20,416 bases of DNA, taken from positions 1-20,416 of the forward strand of contig JBBPYR010000007.1 in the NCBI GenBank assembly GCA_038199755.1. Reading direction: 5' to 3'. Shown piece after piece: positions 13,934 to 20,259 of this stretch. Position numbers and translations under genes: made by a program. The notes below the pieces were generated by a model. The model saw nothing but the letters and a program-made list of their open reading frames with translations. It made no database searches and was not told the origin of the DNA. This DNA comes from JBBPYR01 sp038199755 (GTDB taxonomy: Bacteria > Chloroflexota > Ktedonobacteria > Ktedonobacterales > Ktedonobacteraceae). Position 1 is the first letter of the stretch. Each line of letters begins with the position of its first letter.

Positions 13934-14296
13934 CTACTTCGCCGTATTTTGTTCAGGCTCTGTCATGAGTTGAGCAACAGGGATGATGCCGCTACCGCGC
14001 TTGAGGATTTCAACCAAGCTCCAGCGTTTCAACTTGCTAAGCGGGCGACTTTCCTCGATGCGAACGGTATCCCCTATCTGACAGGTATTTCCCTCATCAT
14101 GAGCATAAAAGTGTTTTGTTTGTTTATAGGTACGTTTATAGATGCGATGTTTCTTGAGAGACTCAACGGAAACAACGATTGTTTTGTCCATTTTATTGCT
14201 CACCACATAGCCGACTTTTTGCTGACGGCGGCGTTTGGGAGCCGCGCCAGTCGCATTTGCAGCGGTGGTGGTCTGTGGAGCACTCTGCTGTGTCAT
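13934..14296 (-). CDS. rpsQ: 30S ribosomal protein S17 with extended ends
   Basis: S17 is a primary 16S-binding protein with an OB fold. The core from about residue 23 matches the family (VGYVVSNKMDKTIVVSVESL, KKHRIYKRTYKQTKHFYAHD, GDTVRIEESRPLSKLKRWSL). A 22-residue N-terminal extension rich in Gln, Thr and Ala and a short C-terminal extension make it 120 residues instead of about 85. The start ATG at 14296 shares one base with the rpmC stop (TAATG), so coupling is expected, and it also supports the long N-terminus as real. Confidence 0.95.
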   Translation of the reverse strand: MTQQSAPQTTTAANATGAAPKRRRQQKVGYVVSNKMDKTIVVSVESLKKHRIYKRTYKQTKHFYAHDEGNTCQIGDTVRIEESRPLSKLKRWSLVEILKRGSGIIPVAQLMTEPEQNTAK

Positions 14297-14502
14297 TATT
14301 CGTTCTCCAACTGTGTTACGCGGTGTAGTAAACGCGCAATATCTTTGCGTGTCTCGGTAAAGACGCGGTTATTTTTGACTTCACCACGTTGCTGCTGTAA
14401 GCGGAGATTGAACAATTTGAGTCGCAGGTCTTTGATTTGCTTTTGGGCTTCACCAGAACTGAGTTCTGCAACCTCTTTGCGACGTTCATTACGCTTCGAC
14501 AC
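14296..14502 (-). CDS. rpmC: 50S ribosomal protein L29
   Basis: L29 is a two-helix protein beside the peptide exit tunnel, near the docking site for trigger factor and SRP. The 68-residue product (about EVAELSSGEAQKQIKDLRLK, then LFNLRLQQQRGEVKNN and ETRKDIARLLHRVTQ) matches the family. I place the start at GTG 14502: it overlaps the 3' end of rplP by 14 bases, has GGAGG six bases upstream, and gives the normal length. The stop shares a base with the rpsQ start. Confidence 0.94.
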   Translation of the reverse strand: MSKRNERRKEVAELSSGEAQKQIKDLRLKLFNLRLQQQRGEVKNNRVFTETRKDIARLLHRVTQLENE

Positions 14503-14920
14503 TCTCCGCCTCCCCTCTGGTAATAAAGCGTGTCTTGACAGGCAATTTATGGCTTGCCAGACGCACTGCTTCTTTGGCGACCTCTTCGCTGACGCCAGAG
14601 AGTTCAAAGATGATACGACCGGGCTTAATAACTGCAACCCAGTGATCGACAGCGCCCTTACCACTACCCATACGGGTCTCGGCAGGTTTAGCGGTAATGG
14701 GTTTGTCTGGGAAGACGCGTATCCACACCTTACCACCACGCTTCATGAAGCGGGTGAGGGCGATACGTGCGGCCTCGATTTGACGGGCCTCCATCCAACA
14801 GGCTTCAAGAGCCTGCAACCCATATTCACCAAAGGCGATGGTTGCGCCGCGATGGGCTTCGCCGCGCATGCGACCGCGATGCTGGCGGCGATATTTTGTA
14901 CGTGACGGTGCCAGTAACAT
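14489..14920 (-). CDS. rplP: 50S ribosomal protein L16
   Basis: L16 sits near the A site and the base of the central protuberance. The 143-residue product has the signatures RTKYRRQHRGRMRGEAHRGA, FGEYGLQALEACWMEARQIE, AARIALTRFMKRGGKVWIRV, PITAKPAETRMGSGKGAVDH and SHKLPVKTRFITRG. The start is ATG 14920, 18 bases after rpsC. Length is normal, and the last 14 bases overlap rpmC. Confidence 0.98.
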   Translation of the reverse strand: MLLAPSRTKYRRQHRGRMRGEAHRGATIAFGEYGLQALEACWMEARQIEAARIALTRFMKRGGKVWIRVFPDKPITAKPAETRMGSGKGAVDHWVAVIKPGRIIFELSGVSEEVAKEAVRLASHKLPVKTRFITRGEAESVEA

Positions 14921-14938
14921 GGCTTAGCTCTCCTCTTA

Positions 14939-16117
14939 CTACTCGCTCTGAGCGGCCCCGTTGTTGCCAGTTTCTGGTGCTGGCGTAGGTGGCGTGGGCT
15001 GGCTGGCTGGCGTCACAGGTGGGGTGGCTGGATTGGCCGCTTGTTCCGCACGTGGAGGTCGATCTCCCTGCGGACGTAACGGTCGGTCACCCTGTGGACG
15101 TGGGGGACGAGGTCCCCGCTCTCCCTGTGGTCGGTCTCCTTGCGGACGATCACCTTGCGGGCGGTCGCCTTGTGGACGCGGACCACGATCTCCCTGTGGA
15201 CGTGGGGGACGATCTCCCTGTGGACGCGGGGGTCGGTCGCCTTGTGGGCGTGGGGGACGATCCCCCTGTGGACTCCGGTCTCCACCTGGACTTCGTGGGC
15301 GGTCGCTTGGAAAGCGCGTGCCACGGTCCCCTCGATCTCCTGCTGGCCCTCGTGGTCGGTCTCCTTGCGGACGCTGGGAGCGATCTCCAAAACCACGATC
15401 TCCACCACGACGCTCACCATCACGGGGCGCGAACGTGGGCTGTGCAGCGACGGCTTCCCCTTGCGCATCGCCGATTTCACGACGTTTGCTCGGAAGAATA
15501 TCGCCTCTATAGATCCATACTTTGATGCCGATGACGCCGAAGGTGGTATGCGCTTCTGCTAGGCCATAATCGATGTCGGCACGCAAGGTGTGCAGGGGAA
15601 CTTTCCCCTCGACCTCTTTTTCTGAGCGTGCGATTTCGGCACCACCCAGGCGACCACCACAAATGACTTTGACGCCTTTTGCGTTGGCACGCATCGATTT
15701 TTGTACGGCTTGCTTCATGGCGCGACGGAATGAGACACGTTTCTCTAACTGTTCCGCAATGCCACGCGCAACCAGGATAGCATCAAGTTCCGGTTGGCGG
15801 ATCTCAATGATCTCCAAACGAACACGCTTCTTGGTTTTTGTTTCCAGAAGGGCTTTTAGTTTTTCAACTTTTTCGCCACTCTTACCAATAACGATACCGG
15901 GTTTGGCGGTATGAATTTTGACTAAGACTTGATTGGCGGCGGCACGCTCGATCTCAATGCGAGAAACAGCGGCGTTGGCCAATTCCTTATTGATGACAGC
16001 ACGAATAGTAAAGTCTTCAATCAGGATATCTTTGTAATCGCGCTCGGCATACCAGCGTGACTGCCAGCCTTTAACGATGCCGAGCCTGAACCCTGTGGGA
16101 TGTACTTTGTGTCCCAA
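14939..16117 (-). CDS. rpsC: 30S ribosomal protein S3 with PQGDR-repeat tail
   Basis: S3 binds mRNA at the entry tunnel and helps unwind it. Residues 1-211 are an ordinary S3: MGHKVHPTGFRLGIVKGWQS at the N-terminus, the KH domain with its GKSG loop (residues 78-81), and the C-terminal domain (GVKVICGGRLGGAEIARSE, LHTLRADIDYGLAEAHTTFG). After that, about 180 residues form a disordered-looking tail: Gly, Arg and Asp-rich at 235-280, ten PQGDR and one PQGER between 250 and 353 with an eight-residue period in part, then a Pro, Thr and Ala-rich end. The total of 392 compares with about 210-240. The start is TTG 16117 with AGGAGG upstream; the family N-terminus begins here exactly. Confidence 0.96.
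   Translation of the reverse strand: MGHKVHPTGFRLGIVKGWQSRWYAERDYKDILIEDFTIRAVINKELANAAVSRIEIERAAANQVLVKIHTAKPGIVIGKSGEKVEKLKALLETKTKKRVRLEIIEIRQPELDAILVARGIAEQLEKRVSFRRAMKQAVQKSMRANAKGVKVICGGRLGGAEIARSEKEVEGKVPLHTLRADIDYGLAEAHTTFGVIGIKVWIYRGDILPSKRREIGDAQGEAVAAQPTFAPRDGERRGGDRGFGDRSQRPQGDRPRGPAGDRGDRGTRFPSDRPRSPGGDRSPQGDRPPRPQGDRPPRPQGDRPPRPQGDRGPRPQGDRPQGDRPQGDRPQGERGPRPPRPQGDRPLRPQGDRPPRAEQAANPATPPVTPASQPTPPTPAPETGNNGAAQSE
15053..15370 (-). repeat. tandem PQGDR-encoding repeats inside rpsC
   Basis: The 3' third of rpsC holds degenerate DNA repeats of about 24 and 15 bases that encode PPRPQGDR and PQGDR units. The units differ mostly at third positions, which points to selection on the protein sequence. 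They are contiguous without spacers, so they are not a CRISPR array. Long open frames on the opposite strand in this stretch are by-products of the repeat composition. Confidence 0.8.
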
Positions 16118-16154
16118 AGTATCCTCCTATTGTATCCACTCATTCAGGAAAATG

Positions 16155-16288
16155 CTAGCACAGCCGTGAAGCATGCCCTAAATGGCTAGTTATGCCTTGC
16201 AAACGCCCCGACGTGCGAGCACGTTGATGGGTTGAATGGCAAGGTGGTCTTCTTGCTGGTTGAGCAGGAGTGCATTGTGTTCCTGCTC
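16155..16288 (-). promoter_or_regulatory. structured rplV-rpsC gap (three inverted repeats)
   Basis: The 180-base gap between rplV and rpsC is large for this operon. In order of transcription it holds a perfect eight-pair hairpin GAGCAGGA/TCCTGCTC (16262-16269 with 16281-16288, loop 11) soon after the rplV stop; a nested structure with GCAAGG/CCTTGC (16239-16244 with 16195-16200) around a compact ACGTGC/GCACGT palindrome (16211-16224); and a weaker CTAGC/GCTAG stem (16155-16159 with 16185-16189). The rpsC ribosome-binding site follows. No T-runs and no good promoter are seen. Confidence 0.45.
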
Positions 16289-16297
16289 CCTGACAAG

Positions 16298-16648
16298 TTA
16301 GCGGCCAATATCAGCTCGATCATCGGAAACAGTCACCGTCACATGGCAAAAGCGGCGCAAAATACGAGCGGCGCGTCCATGAGACCGTGGTTTCACACGT
16401 TTAATCCGAAATGAGTCATCCGCCACAATGTTGAGTATAAACAGATCATCGGGATTAAGATTATAGTTATTCTCTGCATTTGCCGCAGCCGACGCCACTA
16501 CCTTACTGACAGGAGTCGCGCCTGCATTGGGCAAGAATTGGAGAATAGCCAGAGCCTCATTTACCCGAAGCCCTTTCACCGCGTTTGTGACCAGACGCAT
16601 TTTGCGCGGCGGAATGCCTATATTTTTTGCAATAGCCCTGACTTGCAT
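16298..16648 (-). CDS. rplV: 50S ribosomal protein L22
   Basis: L22 lines the peptide exit tunnel with its long beta hairpin. The 116-residue product starts MQVRAIAKNIGIPPRKMRLV and contains LAILQFLPNAGATPVSKVVA, AAANAENNYNLNPDDLFI and the hairpin tip RIKRVKPRSHGRAARILRRF. Start ATG 16648 is 8 bases after the rpsS stop. Length is normal. A perfect hairpin lies right after its stop. Confidence 0.97.
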   Translation of the reverse strand: MQVRAIAKNIGIPPRKMRLVTNAVKGLRVNEALAILQFLPNAGATPVSKVVASAAANAENNYNLNPDDLFILNIVADDSFRIKRVKPRSHGRAARILRRFCHVTVTVSDDRADIGR

Positions 16649-16656
16649 ATTTACCT

Positions 16657-16944
16657 CTAGCGGACCGAAGTGGTCTTTTCATTCTTGCCGCCCGCGTGAC
16701 CTCGGAAGTGCCGGGTAGGGGCGAACTCACCTAGTTTATGGCCTACCATATTTTCTGTAATATAGATAGGAACGTGAATCTTCCCGTTGTGTACACCGAT
16801 GGTCATGCCCACCATTTCGGGGAAGATCATAGAAGCGCGAGACCACGTTTTAATCAAACGGCGGTCGCCACTGCGTTTCATGCCCAGGACTTTTTTCCTG
16901 AGCGACTCATGAATATAGGGTCCTTTTTTTCTTGAGCGCGACAT
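16657..16944 (-). CDS. rpsS: 30S ribosomal protein S19
   Basis: S19 forms a complex with S13 at the head of the small subunit. The 95-residue product begins MSRSRKKGPYIHESLRKKVL and carries IKTWSRASMIFPEMVGMTIG, VHNGKIHVPIYITENMVGHK and LGEFAPTRHFRGHAG. Start ATG 16944 shares one base with the rplB stop (TAATG) and has CAGGAGGAAGTA just upstream. Length is normal. Confidence 0.98.
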   Translation of the reverse strand: MSRSRKKGPYIHESLRKKVLGMKRSGDRRLIKTWSRASMIFPEMVGMTIGVHNGKIHVPIYITENMVGHKLGEFAPTRHFRGHAGGKNEKTTSVR

Positions 16945-17780
16945 TACTTCCTCCTGCCTGCGTTGCGACGTCGGACGATGAAGTGATCGGTTCGCTTATT
17001 ATTGCGGGTTTTATAGCCCATAGCAGGCTTGCCCCAGGGAGTCTGTGGCTGCCCACCAATAGGAGCGCGGCCCTCACCGCCACCGTGTGGATGGTCGCGT
17101 GGGTTCATGACCGAGCCACGTACCGTTGGACGGCGGCCCAGGTGCCGCGAACGGCCAGCCTTACCGAGATTCTGGTTTTCGTGTTCGGTGTTGCCCACCT
17201 GTCCAATTGTCGCCATACAGAGAATGTGGACGTAGCGCTGCTCGCCGGAAGGCAGACGGAGCAAGGCTCTGTCACCCTCTTTTGCCATCAGCTGCGCGCC
17301 GACACCAGCACCGCGTGCCAATTGCCCACCACGGCCTCTTTCCAATTCGATGTTGTGGACAGTGGTACCGGAGGGGATATTCTTGAGCGGCAAGGCATTG
17401 CCAACTCTGATATCGGCATCGGGACCGGCCACGACACGATCTCCCACCTTCAAGCCGAGAGGAGCAATAATGTAACGCTTCTCACCATCTAGATAATGCA
17501 GGAGTGCGATACGAGCCGAGCGATTAGGATCATATTCAATCGCGGCCACTTTCGCTGGAACATCCAATTTATTGCGCTTGAAATCGATAATACGATAGGC
17601 GCGTTTGGCACCGCCACCACGATGGCGGGTGGTAATTTTCCCCTGGTTATTGCGTCCTGCGTGCTTCTGGAGCTTGACGGTCAGCGACTTTTCAGGTCGC
17701 GTCTTGGTAATCTCTTCGAAGCTCGAAACTGACATACCGCGACGTCCAGGAGACGTTGGTCGATACTGTCTAATTGGCAT
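16944..17780 (-). CDS. rplB: 50S ribosomal protein L2
   Basis: L2 is needed for subunit association and supports the peptidyl-transferase centre. The 278-residue product has the RNA-binding domain (GRNNQGKITTRHRGGGAKRA) and the C-terminal signature VMNPRDHPHGGGEGRAPIGG at about 224-243, which includes the conserved His next to the peptidyl-transferase centre. The N-terminus is MPIRQYRPTSPGRRGMS. Start ATG 17780; the upstream 53-base gap holds a seven-pair inverted repeat. Length is normal. Confidence 0.98.
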   Translation of the reverse strand: MPIRQYRPTSPGRRGMSVSSFEEITKTRPEKSLTVKLQKHAGRNNQGKITTRHRGGGAKRAYRIIDFKRNKLDVPAKVAAIEYDPNRSARIALLHYLDGEKRYIIAPLGLKVGDRVVAGPDADIRVGNALPLKNIPSGTTVHNIELERGRGGQLARGAGVGAQLMAKEGDRALLRLPSGEQRYVHILCMATIGQVGNTEHENQNLGKAGRSRHLGRRPTVRGSVMNPRDHPHGGGEGRAPIGGQPQTPWGKPAMGYKTRNNKRTDHFIVRRRNAGRRK

Positions 17781-17829
17781 CTTTCAATCCCTTATTTTGA
17801 AAGGCATTTTTCAGCACTGAACAGGTGCT
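17781..17829 (-). promoter_or_regulatory. inverted repeats in rplW-rplB gap
   Basis: CTTTCAA (17781-17787) pairs with TTGAAAG (17797-17803) directly before the rplB start; the likely ribosome-binding sequence AAGGGA lies in its loop. A smaller stem AGCAC/GTGCT (17813-17817 with 17825-17829) follows the rplW stop. The first stem could modulate rplB translation, but it is AU-rich and weak. Confidence 0.3.
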
Positions 17830-17833
17830 ATAA

Positions 17834-18133
17834 TTATGCCTTCAACGCGTCGATTGTCTGTCCTTCGCGCAAAGTGACAATCGCTTTTTTCCATTCACGC
17901 GGTTCCACTGGTCGAGGCATGGTACCTTTACGGCGAATCATCCTCGGCTTACCAGGCATACGCATGATGTTGACCTTCACAACGTTCACATTGAAGAGGG
18001 TCTCAACCGCACGGCGCACATCAATTTTGTTCGCCTCTAAAGCGACTCTAAAGGTATACTGATTGTGCTCCTCTTGCAAACGCACCGACTTCTCAGTAAC
18101 GATGCCTCGGCGTAGTATTTCTGTGATTTCCAC
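17834..18133 (-). CDS. rplW: 50S ribosomal protein L23
   Basis: L23 lies at the tunnel exit and is the main docking site for trigger factor and SRP. The 99-residue product (EITEILRRGIVTEKSVRLQE, QYTFRVALEANKIDVRRAVE, LFNVNVVKVNIMRMPGKPRM) matches the family. The start is GTG 18133, with AAGGAGA seven bases upstream and no closer ATG. It lies 17 bases after rplD. Length is normal. Confidence 0.96.
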   Translation of the reverse strand: MEITEILRRGIVTEKSVRLQEEHNQYTFRVALEANKIDVRRAVETLFNVNVVKVNIMRMPGKPRMIRRKGTMPRPVEPREWKKAIVTLREGQTIDALKA

Positions 18134-18150
18134 GGTGTTCTCCTTTTCGC

Positions 18151-18885
18151 CTATGCTTCACTCGGAGCGTCGCTATCAGCAGAAGCGATGGCGGCGGGTT
18201 CAGCAGGTTCAGCGGATTCGGCCAGACGGTTTGTCGCCTCTTCTGCGCTTAGCCCTTCCCCGAACACCATTTCGATCCAACGCACCGTCTTCACCGGCAT
18301 AATGACGTAATCATGCTTGAGCAGTTCCACGACATTAATCGAGGAGACATGCTGCACCTTTGCAGATGGAATGTTGCGAATTGATAGCAGCACATTCTCA
18401 TCACGCTGTGGCAGCATCATCAGGACGCGCCTGCCTTGATTGGAGGGCAGTTTGTCGAGAAGAGCGAGCATGCCTTTGGTGCTAGGTGCATCCATTGCCA
18501 TCTCATTGACAACGATCAGGCTGTCATTTGCCACTTTATCTGAAAGCACGGAACGAATAGCCAAGCGGCGCATCTTCTTAGGAACATCATGATGATAGGC
18601 ATGTGGTCGAGGACCCCACACCACACCGCCATGACGAAACTGAGGAGAGCGGGTGCTGCCCTGACGGGCGCGCCCTGTTCCTTTTTGCTTATAGGGTTTT
18701 TTATTACCACCCGAAACTTCGCTACGAGTCTTGGTTGAAGCAGTACCCTGACGACGATTCACCAGTTGTGCGGTGACAACTTGATGGAGAACCGCCACAT
18801 TGGGGGTGACTCCGAACACCTGCTCGCTCAGTTCGAGCTGTTCTATGGCCTCTCCGGCCAAGTTATACACTGTAGTCGAGGGCAT
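18151..18885 (-). CDS. rplD: 50S ribosomal protein L4 with acidic C-terminal tail
   Basis: L4 reaches the exit tunnel with a long loop, and in E. coli it represses the S10 operon. The 244-residue product has the loop segment NRRQGTASTKTRSEVSGGNK, GTGRARQGSTRSPQFRHGGV, VWGPRPHAYHHDVPKKMRRL, and the C-terminal domain ending near MPVKTVRWIEMVFG. A tail of about 34 residues, rich in Ala, Glu, Ser and Asp, extends it past the usual 205. The start is ATG 18885, 5 bases after the rplC stop. Confidence 0.96.
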   Translation of the reverse strand: MPSTTVYNLAGEAIEQLELSEQVFGVTPNVAVLHQVVTAQLVNRRQGTASTKTRSEVSGGNKKPYKQKGTGRARQGSTRSPQFRHGGVVWGPRPHAYHHDVPKKMRRLAIRSVLSDKVANDSLIVVNEMAMDAPSTKGMLALLDKLPSNQGRRVLMMLPQRDENVLLSIRNIPSAKVQHVSSINVVELLKHDYVIMPVKTVRWIEMVFGEGLSAEEATNRLAESAEPAEPAAIASADSDAPSEA

Positions 18886-18890
18886 TTCGG

Positions 18891-19724
18891 TTACCTCATC
18901 ACATGCTTCTTGATTGTAAGCAAGCCGCCATTGGCACCAGGTACCGAACCCTTAACCACTAATAGGTTGCGATCGGCATCTGCCTGGATTACTTGCAATT
19001 TCTTCGCCGTCATACGCTCATTGCCCATGCGTCCAGCCATGCGTGTTCCCTTAAGAACACGTCCGGGTGTGGTACCGGAGCCGATAGAGCCGGGAGCACG
19101 TGTGCGGTCAGATTGACCGTGTGTCTTAGGGCCACCACGGAAGCCGTGACGCTTGACACCGCCCTGAAAGCCTTTGCCTTTGGTTGTCCCGACGATATCA
19201 ACGCTTTCGCCTGTCTTGAAGATATCAGCCTTGAACTCTGAACCAAGGGCTAACTTATCGGGGGTGATGCCCGCTTGTAGCTCTACTTCACGCAGCACCT
19301 TGAAAGGACCAACGGCTGGCCCTGGGCGACGCTGACGATTTGTCTGTATTTTGAGCAATTTTTGAATTTGCTTGCTTGCCTTCTCTTCGGCAGGCGTCTC
19401 TTCGCTCGCGGTGCCTTCTGCACCCTCCGCGCCCTCTGCCGTCGCTTTTGCACGCTGATCGCGCTGATGGGCTTGCAAGCGGCTGCGCTGAGCTTTTAGT
19501 AAGGGCAAGCTATGACCAAGATGACCCATTTCGGGACGTGTGACATTTTTTTCAGTGGTTTGCTCAAAACCAATCTGAACTGCCTCATAGCCATCGTGAG
19601 GCGTTGTCTTTATTTGTGTTACCACGCAGGGGCCGACCTCTATGATGGTGACGGGAATAACTGTCCCATTAGGCCCAAACACCTGGGTCATGCCGACCTT
19701 CCTGCCTAACAATGCATTTAGCAT
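18891..19724 (-). CDS. rplC: 50S ribosomal protein L3 with internal insertion
   Basis: L3 starts large-subunit assembly and reaches toward the peptidyl-transferase centre. From ATG 19724 the 277-residue product begins MLNALLGRKVGMTQVFGPNG and shows GPFKVLREVEL, VDIVGTTKGKGFQGGVKRHG, KTHGQSDRTRAPGSIGSGTT and RVLKGTRMAGRMG. About 65 residues rich in Ala, Glu, Lys and Gln (about 72-136) are inserted before the FKVLREVEL block; most bacterial L3 proteins have 205-215 residues. I chose ATG 19724, which has GAGAGG about 8 bases upstream, over a TTG 15 codons earlier that lacks a ribosome-binding site and family similarity. Confidence 0.95.
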   Translation of the reverse strand: MLNALLGRKVGMTQVFGPNGTVIPVTIIEVGPCVVTQIKTTPHDGYEAVQIGFEQTTEKNVTRPEMGHLGHSLPLLKAQRSRLQAHQRDQRAKATAEGAEGAEGTASEETPAEEKASKQIQKLLKIQTNRQRRPGPAVGPFKVLREVELQAGITPDKLALGSEFKADIFKTGESVDIVGTTKGKGFQGGVKRHGFRGGPKTHGQSDRTRAPGSIGSGTTPGRVLKGTRMAGRMGNERMTAKKLQVIQADADRNLLVVKGSVPGANGGLLTIKKHVMR

Positions 19725-19823
19725 TTCGTTTCCTCTCTTCACTGTAGGGGCCGGGGTTATCACGCCCAAACACTTTATATCGTGTCTAAACGGGATGATC
19801 GTGTCCCACAGGCGGCGCGATTT
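19725..19823 (-). other. rpsJ-rplC intergenic region
   Basis: This 99-base gap holds a direct repeat of GACACGAT (two copies 19 bases apart on the transcribed strand) and a weak ACAC/GTGT stem. A TATAAA-like string occurs but no -35 partner at a suitable distance. No gene is visible. Confidence 0.3.
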
Positions 19824-20141
19824 CTACAGCTTGATCTCGATATCTACGCCAGCAGGCAGATTCAAACGTGTCAAGGCTTCAACGGTCTTGTTAGTCGGCT
19901 CAATAATATCGATCAAACGCTTATGGGTGCGAATCTCGAATTGTTCACGCGAATCCTTGTCGATAAAGGGTGAGCGTATAACCGTGTATTTATCGATCTC
20001 GGTTGGCAGGGGAATTGGTCCTGAAACACGAGCCCCTGTCTGTTGCGCGGTATCTACAATCTGTATCGCCGACTGATCCAGAATGCGATGGTCAAATGCC
20101 TTGAGTCGAATGCGGATACGCTGTTTGCTTCCTGTTGCCAT
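19824..20141 (-). CDS. rpsJ: 30S ribosomal protein S10
   Basis: S10 is a head protein of the small subunit and, as NusE, also a transcription antitermination factor. The 105-residue product has KQRIRIRLKAFDHRILDQSA, VDTAQQTGARVSGPIPLPTE and the signature IDKYTVIRSPFIDKDSREQF, followed by EIRTHKRLIDIIEPTNKTVE. The start is ATG 20141 with AGGAG six bases upstream. It is the first gene after the tuf terminator-like palindrome and is preceded by a long hairpin, so it probably opens an S10-type transcription unit or is attenuated there. Confidence 0.98.
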   Translation of the reverse strand: MATGSKQRIRIRLKAFDHRILDQSAIQIVDTAQQTGARVSGPIPLPTEIDKYTVIRSPFIDKDSREQFEIRTHKRLIDIIEPTNKTVEALTRLNLPAGVDIEIKL

Positions 20142-20147
20142 TGTTTT

Positions 20148-20210
20148 CTCCTGCTATGCTGTAGTAGGAGCGGTATGCAATGTCTTGGACATTGCACCCA
20201 TACCCTACTA
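20148..20210 (-). promoter_or_regulatory. structured rpsJ leader with possible SD-sequestering alternative
   Basis: On the transcribed strand a long hairpin spans 20210 to 20162: TAGTAGG/CCTACTA, then GTAT/ATAC, then GCAATGT/ACATTGC, 18 pairs in all, with a four-base bulge on each side (GGGT and CGCT) and a five-base loop. The downstream part of this hairpin includes CTCCT (20170-20166), which is complementary to the rpsJ ribosome-binding site AGGAG (20152-20148). The two pairings exclude one another in part, so a switch is possible. E. coli controls its S10 operon through an L4-responsive leader; resemblance in role is inference. Confidence 0.5.
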
Positions 20211-20222
20211 TACCCAGCACAT

Positions 20223-20252
20223 GATAAAGGCGTGATTAATCACGCCTTTATC
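20223..20252 (-). terminator. 30-base perfect palindrome after tuf, likely terminator
   Basis: GATAAAGGCGTGAT (20223-20236) is perfectly complementary to ATCACGCCTTTATC (20239-20252) with two bases between. It starts 7 bases after the tuf stop. In RNA the stem is GC-rich in the middle with A and T-rich ends (AAAGGCGTGAT/ATCACGCCTTT), the pattern of an intrinsic terminator that could act in both directions. The T-run is short (TTTATC), so partial read-through into rpsJ is plausible. Confidence 0.7.
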
Positions 20253-20259
20253 GTTAAAG

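Noticed and set aside
13871..14905. 344-codon open frame on the plus strand, the longest antisense frame.
   Set aside because: It lies wholly opposite rpsQ, rpmC and rplP, has no recognisable domain, and is explained by the codon composition of those genes.
15053..15370. Regular repeats that could suggest a CRISPR array.
   Set aside because: Units are contiguous, degenerate at third positions and in frame with rpsC, with no spacers.
14961..15525. Three overlapping antisense or alternative frames with Gly, Arg, Ser or Asp repeats (183, 178 and 155 codons).
   Set aside because: They come from the tandem repeats that encode the S3 tail; a short-period repeat tends to stay open in several frames.
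16118..16134. TACAAT-like -10 sequence before rpsC.
   Set aside because: No -35 box at proper spacing, and the start point would fall on the ribosome-binding site.
19725..19769. Fifteen-codon upstream extension of rplC from a TTG.
   Set aside because: No ribosome-binding site and no family similarity; the ATG at 19724 gives the usual L3 N-terminus with a good site.
20207..20212. TATAGT string between tuf and rpsJ as a -10 box for rpsJ.
   Set aside because: No matching -35 box; the string is part of the leader hairpin. A promoter nearby is possible but not supported.
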